A stretch of 64,000 nt of DNA, taken from assembly GCA_964511385.1 (NCBI GenBank), contig CAZEFE010000003.1, positions 62,001 to 126,000 of the forward strand, given 5' to 3'. The position numbers and the translations under genes are program-made. Below, in pieces: positions 44,765 through 53,121 of the stretch; position 1 is the stretch's first letter; each line of letters begins with the position of its first letter. This DNA is from CAILHX01 sp964511385. GTDB taxonomy: Bacteria > Pseudomonadota > Gammaproteobacteria > Burkholderiales > Methylophilaceae. The notes under the pieces were generated by a model. The model saw nothing but the letters and a program-made list of their open reading frames with translations. It had not been told where the DNA came from and ran no database searches.

Positions 44765-44907
44765 GGAAGCCCTGAACAAGTGAGCGAGCGGGATGAAGTG
44801 CAAGGCGCACGGAGCGCAAGAACCGAGACAGTACAAGGAGTACGGCGAGGTTCCGAGCACCGCGCAACGCAGCAATTCGCCCATATAGCCACTTGTTCAG
44901 GGTTTCC
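44765..44907. repeat. 143-bp hairpin-ended repeat, copy 1
   Basis: Imperfect 18-bp inverted ends (GGAAGCCCTGAACAAGTG and CACTTGTTCAGGGTTTCC). The interior (for example GCGAGCGGGATGAAGTGC and CAAGGAGTACGGCGAGG) recurs in the opposite orientation at 54628-54770, which has the same length. It fills the gap between ybdD and the cobC stop (TAG, 44907-44909). Confidence 0.88.
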
Positions 44908-45437
44908 TAAGGCTTGAACTCTACCTGCACCACGTGCCCATAGCCTATTTTTCCCAGCTTCTGGTAGCTTTCATGCAAGGGTATGCCGTGCACATGCGCC
45001 AGCACGGCGTGGATCACGCCGGAATGGGTAATCACCCCCACCTGCTCATGCCGGCTGGCCAATTCGCGCATCAACGCCAGCGCGCGCCGGCTGAGTTGGG
45101 CGTAACTTTCGCCGTTGGGCGGCACGTGGTTGACGAAATCGGCGAACCAGGCTTCGCTCTGCGCGCGCGGGATATCCTCCCAGCTACGGCCATCCCAGTC
45201 ACCAAAGTCGAGTTCCTGCAGGCGATCTTCATGTTCATGCTGGACTTGCAGGTAGTCGGCCAGCAACCGGCACCGCTGCGCCGGACTGCAGTAGAACGGT
45301 ACGCTGGCTAACGCCGCGATCCTGGCCTTGATTGCCGCCGCCTCCTGCTCGAAGGTCTCGGCCAGCGGCGGATCATGCCGGCCATAACAAACGCCGGGCG
45401 CCACCACTGTGGTGTGCCGAATCAACGTGAGGTGCAT
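44907..45437 (-). CDS. cobC: Alpha-ribazole phosphatase
   Basis: A 176-residue histidine phosphatase. LIRHTTVVAPGVCYGRHD carries the catalytic RH, and later ELDFGDWDG and THSGVIHAVL complete the active site. CobC removes the 5' phosphate from alpha-ribazole phosphate in cobalamin lower-ligand synthesis, which fits cobS and cobT upstream. It overlaps cobS by 16 nt; its stop abuts the 143-bp repeat. Confidence 0.88.
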   Translation of the reverse strand: MHLTLIRHTTVVAPGVCYGRHDPPLAETFEQEAAAIKARIAALASVPFYCSPAQRCRLLADYLQVQHEHEDRLQELDFGDWDGRSWEDIPRAQSEAWFADFVNHVPPNGESYAQLSRRALALMRELASRHEQVGVITHSGVIHAVLAHVHGIPLHESYQKLGKIGYGHVVQVEFKP

Positions 45438-46171
45438 GCCGCCACGCCCAGATAAAACGCCAGTTCGCACAACTGCTGCATCGCCCCCAAGCAATCGCCG
45501 GTATAACCGCCCAAGCGCCGGGCAAGCTTGCGCGCAAACCAGGCACCGACCACCACCACCGGCAGCAGCGCCCACCACAATTGCGGCGCAAGCAGCGCTA
45601 GCGGCACCAGGCCAAAGATTGCGGCTACCAGCAAGCCTTGGCCGGAAATATGCTGCGCCAAGGGCTTGGCCTTGCCGTTTTCGCGCACATAGCGCTGGAA
45701 ATACATCAGCGTCACTGCGGCAAAACGGCTCAGGCCATGCCCGGCCACCAGCACGGCGGGCACCAGAGCGGGCGGCAGGCTGGCCAGCAACTGGAACTTG
45801 ATCAGCAACGCCATCACCAGCGCGATTGCGCCATAACTGCCGATGCGTGAATCTTTCATGATGGCAAGCGCCTGTTCCTTCCCCCATCCTCCGCCCAGGC
45901 CGTCCACTGCGTCGCTCAACCCATCTTCATGAAACGCGCCGGTCAGCAGCAGGGTGCTGACCATGCTGAGCAATATCGCCAGCGATGCCGGGAGCATGGC
46001 CGAAGCCGCCTGGTAAACCAGCGCGGCCAGCGCGCCCACCACCACGCCGACCAGCGGAAAGTATTTGGCGGCGTGATTAAGGTCTTCTTCACTGTGCCCA
46101 CCCCAGCGAGCGCATGGAATGCGGGTAAAAAAGGCCAGTGCGGTAAAGAATAATTGCAGCTGTTTTTTCAT
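45422..46171 (-). CDS. cobS: Adenosylcobinamide-GDP ribazoletransferase
   Basis: A 249-residue polytopic membrane enzyme that joins adenosylcobinamide-GDP to alpha-ribazole. FFTRIPCARWG, FHEDGLSDAVDGLGGGW and DSRIGSYGAIALV are the family motifs. ATGA-type overlap with cobT. Confidence 0.95.
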   Translation of the reverse strand: MKKQLQLFFTALAFFTRIPCARWGGHSEEDLNHAAKYFPLVGVVVGALAALVYQAASAMLPASLAILLSMVSTLLLTGAFHEDGLSDAVDGLGGGWGKEQALAIMKDSRIGSYGAIALVMALLIKFQLLASLPPALVPAVLVAGHGLSRFAAVTLMYFQRYVRENGKAKPLAQHISGQGLLVAAIFGLVPLALLAPQLWWALLPVVVVGAWFARKLARRLGGYTGDCLGAMQQLCELAFYLGVAACTSR

Positions 46172-47223
46172 GCCGCCGATCGCCCGCTGACGCCGGCCGA
46201 TTCAAACGAGGCCATTTCATTCAGGAAAGCCACCGCCGATTGCACCAGCGGCCAGGCCACGGCGCAGCCGGTACCCTCGCCCAGGCGCATGCCGATGTCC
46301 AGCAGCGGCGAGACGTTCAGCACTTGCAGCAGCCGGGCATGCCCGGCTTCGCCGGAGCGATGGGTGAACACACAATAATCAAGAACCTCCGGCTGGATAC
46401 GCGAAGCCACCAGCAGGGCGGTGGTGGCAATAAACCCGTCGATCAGCAGCAGCGCACGCCGTTCCGCGGCACCCAGCAAAGCGCCCACCATCATGGCGAT
46501 TTCAAAGCCGCCGAACGTGGCCAACGCCCGGATTGGCTCGCCGGACGCAACCTGGTGCAACTGCACCGCCTGCTCCAGTATGGCGATCTTGCGCTGCAAC
46601 CCTCCGTCATCCAGGCCGGTGCCGCGCCCGGCACACTCCGCCACCGGCACTTCGCACAGCACGCTCATCAATGCGGCACTGCTGGAGGTGTTGGCAATAC
46701 CCATCTCACCGAAACCCAGCACGTTGCTGCCGCCGGCAATTTCGGCCTGCGCCAGTTCAGCCCCTTTACATACTGCCTGTTGGCATTGCTCGGCGGTCAT
46801 TGCCGGTTGCTGCAGGAAATTGGCGGTACCCTTGCCCACCTTGGCATGAATCAACCCGCCATGCGCTGCAAAATCGGCATTCACCCCGGCATCCACCACG
46901 CGCAGGGCGATGCCATGCTGGCGCGCAAACACGTTGATTGCCGCGCCGCCGGCCAGAAAATTCTGCACCATCTGGAAGGTGACCTCCTGCGGGAATGGGC
47001 TGACGCCGGACTGTGCAATGCCATGGTCACCAGCAAACACCAGTATGGCCGGCTGCCGCAGTTCCGGCTGCAAACTCCGCTGTATCAGGCCCACCTGCAA
47101 CGCCAGCGATTCCAGCCTGCCCAACGCGCCCAGCGGCTTGGTTTTGCTGTTGATGCGCTGTTGCAGTGCGGGCTCAAGATCGCGCGCCAGCGCTGGAATA
47201 TCAAAGTGAGGAAAGGTGGTCAT
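46168..47223 (-). CDS. cobT: Nicotinate-nucleotide--dimethylbenzimidazole phosphoribosyltransferase
   Basis: A 351-residue CobT, which activates the lower-ligand base as alpha-ribazole phosphate. KTKPLGALGRLE, VFAGDHGIAQSGVS, FGEMGIANTSSSAAL and LGEGTGCAVAWPLV with the catalytic glutamate region are present. cobT-cobS-cobC cover lower-ligand assembly; cobU/cobP is not in the window. Confidence 0.95.
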   Translation of the reverse strand: MTTFPHFDIPALARDLEPALQQRINSKTKPLGALGRLESLALQVGLIQRSLQPELRQPAILVFAGDHGIAQSGVSPFPQEVTFQMVQNFLAGGAAINVFARQHGIALRVVDAGVNADFAAHGGLIHAKVGKGTANFLQQPAMTAEQCQQAVCKGAELAQAEIAGGSNVLGFGEMGIANTSSSAALMSVLCEVPVAECAGRGTGLDDGGLQRKIAILEQAVQLHQVASGEPIRALATFGGFEIAMMVGALLGAAERRALLLIDGFIATTALLVASRIQPEVLDYCVFTHRSGEAGHARLLQVLNVSPLLDIGMRLGEGTGCAVAWPLVQSAVAFLNEMASFESAGVSGRSAA

Positions 47224-47347
47224 GGCTCAGGCGATGCAGTTCGTCGGTAATTCGATCAGAGACAGCGTTGTAACCCATAGCCCAAGCTGCCGTCAAATCA
47301 ACTCTGGAAAAATAATGTTCCAAAGCTATATCCAAACGGCGTTGTTT

Positions 47348-47356
47348 TGCTATAAT
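47348..47356 (+). promoter_or_regulatory. Extended -10 promoter of tRNA-Phe
   Basis: TGCTATAAT, an extended consensus -10, ends 45 bp before the tRNA. No strong -35 is seen. It lies in the 178-bp spacer divergent from cobT. Confidence 0.55.
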
Positions 47357-47401
47357 CTCGCGCTCTCGATGACTTGCCGCAGTTTTTGCAAGTACCCAAA
47401 T

Positions 47402-47477
<76 letters not shown>

Positions 47478-47553
47478 AATACAAACGGCCCACATTGCTG
47501 TGAGCCGTTTTCATTTGTGGAATTGATTTTGTTAGCTACAGAAAATGTACGCC

Positions 47554-47925
47554 TCACAAAAGTGGGCTATTTTGGCTTGTCATCTGAGACAGCCACTCAG
47601 AAAAGCTCTTCGCTTTGACTCTCCGGACTCCATCAAAACCTAGCTCGCTAACCTTTCCTGCATTGCAATCGAGGATAGTAATCATCTCCTCGAAACCGGT
47701 ATGTGAAATGACAATCTCTGAATCTTCTAATGCGTAAGCCTTTTTATTCAACATGGTCGCAGCAACAACGCATGGAATTTTCTCGATATCAAAATCTTTC
47801 ATATACCCGTAAACCTCGATACCCAGATTGTTTAGGCACAAGTAGCCAGTCTTATCTATAAATTCCTTGTAGTCGCTTGGCATACGGACGCCCATGAGTT
47901 TCTCAAGTTGAGCAGAGTTTTGCAT
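47554..47925 (-). CDS. SMI1/KNR4 (SUKH) family immunity protein
   Basis: A 123-residue protein. MPSDYKEFIDKTGYLCLNNLGIEVYGY matches in spaced form the SUKH pattern (a Tyr-rich helix, G-L/C-L-N loop, then I-YGY), followed by an ISHTGFEEMITILD strand region and a C-terminal FSEWLSQM helix. SUKH proteins are common immunity proteins for nuclease toxins. It begins right after the stop of the nuclease gene, the standard toxin-then-immunity order. Confidence 0.75.
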   Translation of the reverse strand: MQNSAQLEKLMGVRMPSDYKEFIDKTGYLCLNNLGIEVYGYMKDFDIEKIPCVVAATMLNKKAYALEDSEIVISHTGFEEMITILDCNAGKVSELGFDGVRRVKAKSFSEWLSQMTSQNSPLL

Positions 47926-49239
47926 TTACTCGAAATCCTTTGCCCGCATTTTCCAATAGGCAGGCCTCAGTAAATCAAATTCAGAACGATCGATTTCTGA
48001 AGCCTTGGTGTAACGATGCAGTAGCGTGGAATGCTCCCTGTGCTCGGTAACACTCAATTCAACTAAAGTCCCATTCTTCTGTTGCTTCATGTGATGCAGG
48101 TTGATTGGATTCCCGTCCCTTGCAATGGGCGCGTATCCTGACTTCATTCTCTCGACATTTGACCGACTAGCACTGTCTAAGTATCGAGGGTCGAACAGTT
48201 GATCCCTTTTAACAACATCATTTCCGAGGACTGTGGTTCTCTTGCCACTTGATATGAGCCGTAGCTCGAAGTTCGTCATTCGGCGACGAGCCGCGTTTTC
48301 TACGCTTAGAAATTTTTGAAATTGACTCGGGTTTTTCTCTATTGACCTGATTCCGTTTTGCCCAAACGAACTTGCTTCCAAAAAGTCACTCTTGGAATAG
48401 CGATTGTTGCGTTGATAAAGGGAAATGGCGTCATCACCTCCGACCTTGAGCAGGGTAGATGTCTTTCCCCCAAACTCTTTTCCGAATTTTGATAATTTTC
48501 GGAAATCTTCCAAACTCTTCGATTTGGACAGTAATTCCAGAGTGGAACGAGCGCCAGCCGTTTGATATAGCCCCCTTAATTCATCCAGGAAGCCTTTTAA
48601 TTCCCCTAGTGATTTACTTCTATCTTGGTCTTTCGCGGTTTTTATTATGAATTTACCGAGCCAGTCAGGCATTTTGCCTGTCTTGCTGGTCATTTTAAGG
48701 AATGAAACTGCAGGCTTTGCAGAGTTTAAAATAACTACAGCCGAGGCCCCAACCCCAATACCAGCAAGGGTTGTAGTCACCTTGTCGACATCTTGACCTT
48801 GCAGATACTTCTGCCCTTCATCCTTTAAGTCTCGCAAATCACCAATTACTAGAAAATCCGAGACAACTGCAGCGGCCTCTCCTTCAGGTTCATCGCTTTT
48901 CCCAAGAAAAAACCCCTTATTTAGTTCCTTCAGCCTATATAACCAGTCACTGCGAGTATCTTGAATATTTTTGTAAAGCTCTTTTGCCTCAATCCGATCT
49001 TTTACATAGTCAAAATCCATAAAATACGAGAGGTAGTCATTAGCCTCCGCATATTTATCGTTTTCTATTAACCGCCTTGTTTCTGGTATTGGATCAATTC
49101 GATCCAGTGGGAGATATTCAGGGTAGATGGAATAAATGTTTCGCTCATCTGCCGAAGGTGGCGGGGGCTGCTCTGATATTGTTGAACAGCTACCCAGCAG
49201 AAAGGATACAAGACCAGCAATCAAGATTTGATGACGCAT
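47926..49239 (-). CDS. Lipoprotein with C-terminal LHH-type nuclease toxin domain
   Basis: A 437-residue protein. A lipoprotein signal peptide ends at LLGSC (Cys18, then Ser, which suggests outer-membrane sorting). Residues about 20-140 are charged and helical. A Gly/Ala-rich hydrophobic stretch lies at about 152-175 (TLAGIGVGASAVVIL). The C-terminal about 75 residues have NLHHMKQ (His382, His383), EHREH (His400, His403) and LLH (His408), the pattern of the LHH branch of HNH/EndoVII nucleases. With the adjacent SUKH gene this reads as a polymorphic toxin/immunity pair on a lipoprotein carrier. Strong AGGAAGGA ribosome site. Confidence 0.72.
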   Translation of the reverse strand: MRHQILIAGLVSFLLGSCSTISEQPPPPSADERNIYSIYPEYLPLDRIDPIPETRRLIENDKYAEANDYLSYFMDFDYVKDRIEAKELYKNIQDTRSDWLYRLKELNKGFFLGKSDEPEGEAAAVVSDFLVIGDLRDLKDEGQKYLQGQDVDKVTTTLAGIGVGASAVVILNSAKPAVSFLKMTSKTGKMPDWLGKFIIKTAKDQDRSKSLGELKGFLDELRGLYQTAGARSTLELLSKSKSLEDFRKLSKFGKEFGGKTSTLLKVGGDDAISLYQRNNRYSKSDFLEASSFGQNGIRSIEKNPSQFQKFLSVENAARRRMTNFELRLISSGKRTTVLGNDVVKRDQLFDPRYLDSASRSNVERMKSGYAPIARDGNPINLHHMKQQKNGTLVELSVTEHREHSTLLHRYTKASEIDRSEFDLLRPAYWKMRAKDFE

Positions 49240-49306
49240 TAAATCCTTCCTCTTTTAATTCTTTACATAGCGGTGGACATTGAATTTCATAACGTGTGAA
49301 AAATGA

Positions 49307-50212
49307 TTAGTTTTTCACCCCTTTCAGATAATCCTCCAATCCCCTCTCGATGTCACCCTGCAAGTGTTCAGGGCTAATGATACGAATATTGGGTATCCAG
49401 TAGCGCACAATGGAGAGTATCTGATCGGGATGACCAACTTTCGCCGATACAATCAGCCCGCCACCTTCCAATTCTTTTTCTATCACCTGATTGGCAATCA
49501 GCCTGCGCCGCTTGAAGTAGCCAGCAATTTCCTTGCTTATCTTCAAAACAACCTCCTGTTTCTCGTCAGATAGCCAAATTCCATCTTCCGATTCTAGTTT
49601 GGAATCCAGTGCAGTGTCCCAGGTAAATCCGCTTTCAAGTGTTCTAAGTTGCTCTATCTTGGTAAAGCTGAAAGCCTTGAGTTTATTTCCATCAAGAGCG
49701 GCCAGATACCAGATGCCCTTACTGTTGATGAGTTTGTACGGGGATACTGCGGCATAGGTCTTCAAACCCTCCGGTTTGGCATAGTCAAAGGTTATCTGGC
49801 GGCGAGCAATGATTGATTTTTCCACCTCACGAAAAAGCTGTTCCTTGCCTGCCAGGTTTTCGTAGTTGTGTCCCTTCACGAGCAATGCCGATTGCATGCG
49901 GGTATCGAAAATATCCTGCAAAAAGTCATCCGACAAGGAGGGAAACAGTCCGCGCACACCGGCCAATCCTGCAAAGCGTTCAATATCGCGCGTGGTCAAC
50001 TTGCCAAGGAATGCGGTGTCGAGATGATAGCGGCCAGCGGTCTTTTGTAACGGCAAATAGGCAAAGCGCACATTGAGGTCACGCTGAATCGTGCGCAGAT
50101 TGACGCCAAATTCGTCTGCCAAGGCTTTGGGGTCTAGCCTCTCACCTTGATTGAGTTTGAGGAGTATTTGAGCCAACCGATAAACGAGTGTGTCGTGTGT
50201 GTCATTTGTCAT
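49307..50212 (-). CDS. WYL-domain transcriptional regulator
   Basis: About 301 residues. An N-terminal winged helix-turn-helix (LDPKALADEFGVNLRTIQRDLN), a central WYL domain (ITFDYAKPEG ... YAAVSPYKLINSKGIWYLAAL), and a C-terminal WCX-like extension. Such regulators sense nucleic-acid or nucleotide ligands and often control defence or toxin cargo. The start is uncertain: ATG at 50212 gives a compact HTH, but in-frame ATG at 50248 is possible. It lies downstream in orientation of nothing but the divergent spacer with the next gene. Confidence 0.82.
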   Translation of the reverse strand: MTNDTHDTLVYRLAQILLKLNQGERLDPKALADEFGVNLRTIQRDLNVRFAYLPLQKTAGRYHLDTAFLGKLTTRDIERFAGLAGVRGLFPSLSDDFLQDIFDTRMQSALLVKGHNYENLAGKEQLFREVEKSIIARRQITFDYAKPEGLKTYAAVSPYKLINSKGIWYLAALDGNKLKAFSFTKIEQLRTLESGFTWDTALDSKLESEDGIWLSDEKQEVVLKISKEIAGYFKRRRLIANQVIEKELEGGGLIVSAKVGHPDQILSIVRYWIPNIRIISPEHLQGDIERGLEDYLKGVKN

Positions 50213-50399
50213 GGCGATTAGAACAGCTTGCTGTGAATTTAAGGCCATTATCACCCATTAGTACGAAAGGTCGTGTCGTTCCAGAATCAACAACAGCACT
50301 TCAATCATCAGCACAAATATTTTTCATCCATCGAAAATGCGACATCACCTGTCATTCAGTACAGACATGATTGCGGTTCATCATTTTGGGAGATTTCAA

Positions 50400-50870
50400 A
50401 TGAAAAAGTCCTTGATTTGGCTGCTTCTGATGGTGGCGACTAATACCGCCCTTGCGGGGGATGCCGAAAATATTTCTGCATGCGTAAAAAAAGCCAAGGA
50501 GTTCTCTGGTGCTGATTTAGACGCCTTCAACGCCACATACAAAGGGAATCTTGTGTCATTCAGCACGGCAAAGTGGAGCAATGCTTTCTGCGAGGTCAAG
50601 CTGGGTGAGGTGCATTCGCTGCACGTCAACGGAGAAATCCTGATCTACAAAGGTTACGCAGGAAAGGCTGCTTACGAACTTAATGAGGAATTGGCCCGCA
50701 GAACAGATGAAACCATCAACCAGATGAATAATCGCATCGCCCTGTTGAAGCAAAGGAAAAACCAGGTTTCCGCGAGCCTGCAGCGGCCCAAGCCTAATCA
50801 TGAATGGTTGAGCCGGTACGTCAACGAGGGAATCGAAAAGTCTCTCGGCAAAGTTGCTTGCAAAGAGTAG
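50400..50870 (+). CDS. Exported hypothetical protein of the island
   Basis: A 156-residue protein not recognised. Signal peptide 1-20 (MKKSLIWLLLMVATNTALAG). The mature part has three cysteines (ISACVKK, NAFCEVK, VACKE) and a C-terminal coiled-coil stretch (ETINQMNNRIALLKQRKNQ). Likely periplasmic. ATG at 50400 is chosen for the signal peptide. It is divergent from the WYL regulator, a common arrangement for a regulated target. Confidence 0.62.
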   Translation: MKKSLIWLLLMVATNTALAGDAENISACVKKAKEFSGADLDAFNATYKGNLVSFSTAKWSNAFCEVKLGEVHSLHVNGEILIYKGYAGKAAYELNEELARRTDETINQMNNRIALLKQRKNQVSASLQRPKPNHEWLSRYVNEGIEKSLGKVACKE

Positions 50871-50921
50871 CCGCCAACCAAGATATGCCTCCATCTAACT
50901 TACCCAAAAAGGAAAAACACC

Positions 50922-51302
50922 ATGCATAGCCTTACCAAGTTTGCCTTTCTCACTATTGCTACCATTTTATCGGGCTGTGAAACCCTACCGACCAAAAGCC
51001 AAATGGCAGTTGCCGACTACGGGGAGGTACCCGTTCCGGAGAGTGCTATCCGAGCTGCAAAAAATGAAATTTCAAAGCAGTTGATAGACCCCTACAGTGC
51101 AAAAATTGATTGCAAACCACCGATGAAAGGGGCGTTAAACAAGGTCTTTGAAAATAAGTACGGCTATTTGACAGTCTGTTACGTGAATGCAAAAAATCGT
51201 TTCGGCGCATACACAGGGATTAACGAATACTATTTCTGGTCACGGAATAGGCACATCGAAGCGATAGAGCCTCCATTCGATTTTGCCCCTGCCGAAGAGT
51301 AG
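50922..51302 (+). CDS. Small lipoprotein of the island
   Basis: A 126-residue predicted lipoprotein (lipobox LSGC at about Cys19). The mature domain contains AAKNEISKQLIDPYSAKIDC and a Tyr-rich VNAKNRFGAYTGINEYYF stretch in a compact fold I cannot name with certainty. It lies 51 bp after the previous exported protein, with a ribosome site AAGGAAAAA. Last gene before the right end of the island. Confidence 0.65.
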   Translation: MHSLTKFAFLTIATILSGCETLPTKSQMAVADYGEVPVPESAIRAAKNEISKQLIDPYSAKIDCKPPMKGALNKVFENKYGYLTVCYVNAKNRFGAYTGINEYYFWSRNRHIEAIEPPFDFAPAEE

Positions 51303-51384
51303 TTAAGTTATGAAAGTGCTTCGGTTGCCTCAGGTTGCAGGCCTTTAGTAGACTGGAGTTCCTATGTGCCGGATAGCAGTGGTG

Positions 51385-51429
<45 letters not shown>

Positions 51430-51493
51430 TCCCCTGGTTTTCCGCATCCGTTCCGATCGTCTATCATGGCGTTTTTTCCACGGTATCCGCCCC

Positions 51494-51817
51494 ATGCCCA
51501 GCTTCACGAATATCGACCCGCTTGAGCTGCAGCGCATGCAGGCTAAAGGCGAGATCCAGCTGATCGACGTGCGCAATGAGGATGAAGTCGCACACGGCAT
51601 CATCTCCGGCGCCAAGCACATCGCCTTGCATTTGCTGCCCTTGCGCTGGAACGAGTTGCAAGACGGTATTCCCATCGTCTGTTACTGCCATAGCGGCGTA
51701 CGCTCCGTGCACGCCTGCGAATACCTGGCGCAACAGGGGTTCGACCAACTCTACAACCTGCAAGGCGGCGTGCTGGCCTGGGGCCGTGCGGGCATGACCT
51801 TTGCACCCAAAACCTGA
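51494..51817 (+). CDS. Rhodanese-like sulfurtransferase
   Basis: A 107-residue single-domain rhodanese. The active-site loop is CYCHSGVRS (catalytic Cys, basic loop), preceded by LIDVRNEDE and followed by NLQGGVLAW. It moves sulfane sulfur as a persulfide. It lies 3 nt before tusA, so the two probably hand sulfur to each other. Confidence 0.93.
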   Translation: MPSFTNIDPLELQRMQAKGEIQLIDVRNEDEVAHGIISGAKHIALHLLPLRWNELQDGIPIVCYCHSGVRSVHACEYLAQQGFDQLYNLQGGVLAWGRAGMTFAPKT

Positions 51818-51820
51818 AGG

Positions 51821-52063
51821 ATGAATCCCATGGAATTCGACAAGGAACTGGACGCCCGCGGCCTGAATTGCCCGCTGCCCATCCTGCGCTGCAAAAAGGC
51901 TCTGGCTGAACTACAGGGCGGGCAGGTACTGAGAGTGCTCGCCACCGACCCGGGATCGGTCAAGGATTTTCAGGCGTTCTGCCGGCAGACCGGGCATGAC
52001 ATGCTGTCATCCGATGCGGCCAACGGGGAATTCAGTTTCATTATCAAGAAGCGGGCGGATTAG
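51821..52063 (+). CDS. tusA: TusA family sulfurtransferase
   Basis: An 80-residue TusA-like protein with the conserved LDARGLNCPLPILR motif; the cysteine in CPLP carries the persulfide. TusA proteins serve tRNA thiolation, molybdenum cofactor synthesis or, next to rhodaneses in sulfur oxidisers, cytoplasmic sulfur trafficking. Its end overlaps the end of the convergent VIT gene by 4 nt. Confidence 0.92.
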   Translation: MNPMEFDKELDARGLNCPLPILRCKKALAELQGGQVLRVLATDPGSVKDFQAFCRQTGHDMLSSDAANGEFSFIIKKRAD

Positions 52064-53097
52064 TTGATTCTGGCGCCGAGAAAATCGCCGATATAATAAG
52101 TCACCACCCCGGCCAGCCCGCCGATGGCCAGCATGCGGAGGCCGCCCCACACCGCCTGGCGACCGGTAAACAAGGATAGCGCGGCCCCCACCGAAAACAG
52201 CCCCACGGCGGACAGCACAATACACAGAAACAACGGATGCCGCTGCACGTTCAGCAGATACGGCGCCAGCGGCACGATGCCGCCGACAATAAACGCAAAA
52301 AAGGAATACAGCGCAGCCTGCCCGGGCGAGCCCAGTTCGTCCGGGTTCAGCCCCAGTTCTTCCCGCGCCAGCACATCCAGCCCCAGTTCCGGGTCGGCGA
52401 TCATGCGCTGCGCCAGCGCGCCGGCTTCCTCCTTGCCCATGCCACGCGCTTGGTAGATCAGCGCCAGTTCTTCGGCTTCTTCTTGCGGATATTGCGCCAG
52501 TTCGTCGCGCTCCAGCCCGATCTGGTACTCGAACATTTCCCGCTGGGAGCGCATGGACAGGTATTCCCCCGCCGCCATGGAAAACGCGCCGGCCAGCAAT
52601 CCTGCCACGCCGGTCAGCAGAATGACGCCATACTCGCTGCTGGCGCCGGCAACCCCCAGCACCAGCAGGGTGATGGAAACCAGGCCGTCGTTCACACCGA
52701 ACACCGCCGCGCGCAGCCCGCCGGAACTGGCGCTGCTCTTGTGGCGGGCCCCCACTTCTTCCAGCGATGTCGGCATCTGGTGCCCGGCAGGATGACGGCC
52801 GGAATACACCGACAATCCGCGTATTTTCATTGCCGCCAATACCGGCTTGATGGAGCGTGGGCCAAGCTGGCGGATCAGGCCGGCAACAATTCTGGCACGG
52901 CGATCGGGCACGTACTTCGGCGGCACCTGTTGGCCCGCATTTTTGACTTGCTGCTCCCACAACCCGGCCTGTGCATCCGCCTCCTGCGCCAATTCAAGAA
53001 ACAGCAACTGGCGCGGCGACCCGGATTCCGCATCCGACAACACGCGATACAAATACGCCGACCGTTTTTCCTCTGCCCAGCTTTCAAGTTCCTGCAT
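52060..53097 (-). CDS. VIT1/CCC1 family iron/manganese transporter with ferritin-like domain
   Basis: A 345-residue protein. Residues about 1-125 form a soluble ferritin-like (erythrin-vacuolar type) domain (LYRVLSDAESG, FLELAQEADAQAGLWE). The VIT domain has five helices with the signature GGLRAAVFGVNDGLVSI and EYLSMRSQREM plus acidic metal-binding residues (EEAEELALIYQARGMGKEEA). It exports Fe(II)/Mn(II) from the cytoplasm; the ferritin-like part may sense or deliver iron. Confidence 0.9.
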   Translation of the reverse strand: MQELESWAEEKRSAYLYRVLSDAESGSPRQLLFLELAQEADAQAGLWEQQVKNAGQQVPPKYVPDRRARIVAGLIRQLGPRSIKPVLAAMKIRGLSVYSGRHPAGHQMPTSLEEVGARHKSSASSGGLRAAVFGVNDGLVSITLLVLGVAGASSEYGVILLTGVAGLLAGAFSMAAGEYLSMRSQREMFEYQIGLERDELAQYPQEEAEELALIYQARGMGKEEAGALAQRMIADPELGLDVLAREELGLNPDELGSPGQAALYSFFAFIVGGIVPLAPYLLNVQRHPLFLCIVLSAVGLFSVGAALSLFTGRQAVWGGLRMLAIGGLAGVVTYYIGDFLGARIN

Positions 53098-53121
53098 GGT
53101 GACTCCTAGTGCGTGTTCACG

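Noticed and set aside
47224..47401. Cobalamin riboswitch upstream of cobT
   Set aside because: No B12-box-like sequence (GCCACTG core) is found in the minus-strand leader; the spacer is short and shared with the tRNA-Phe promoter.
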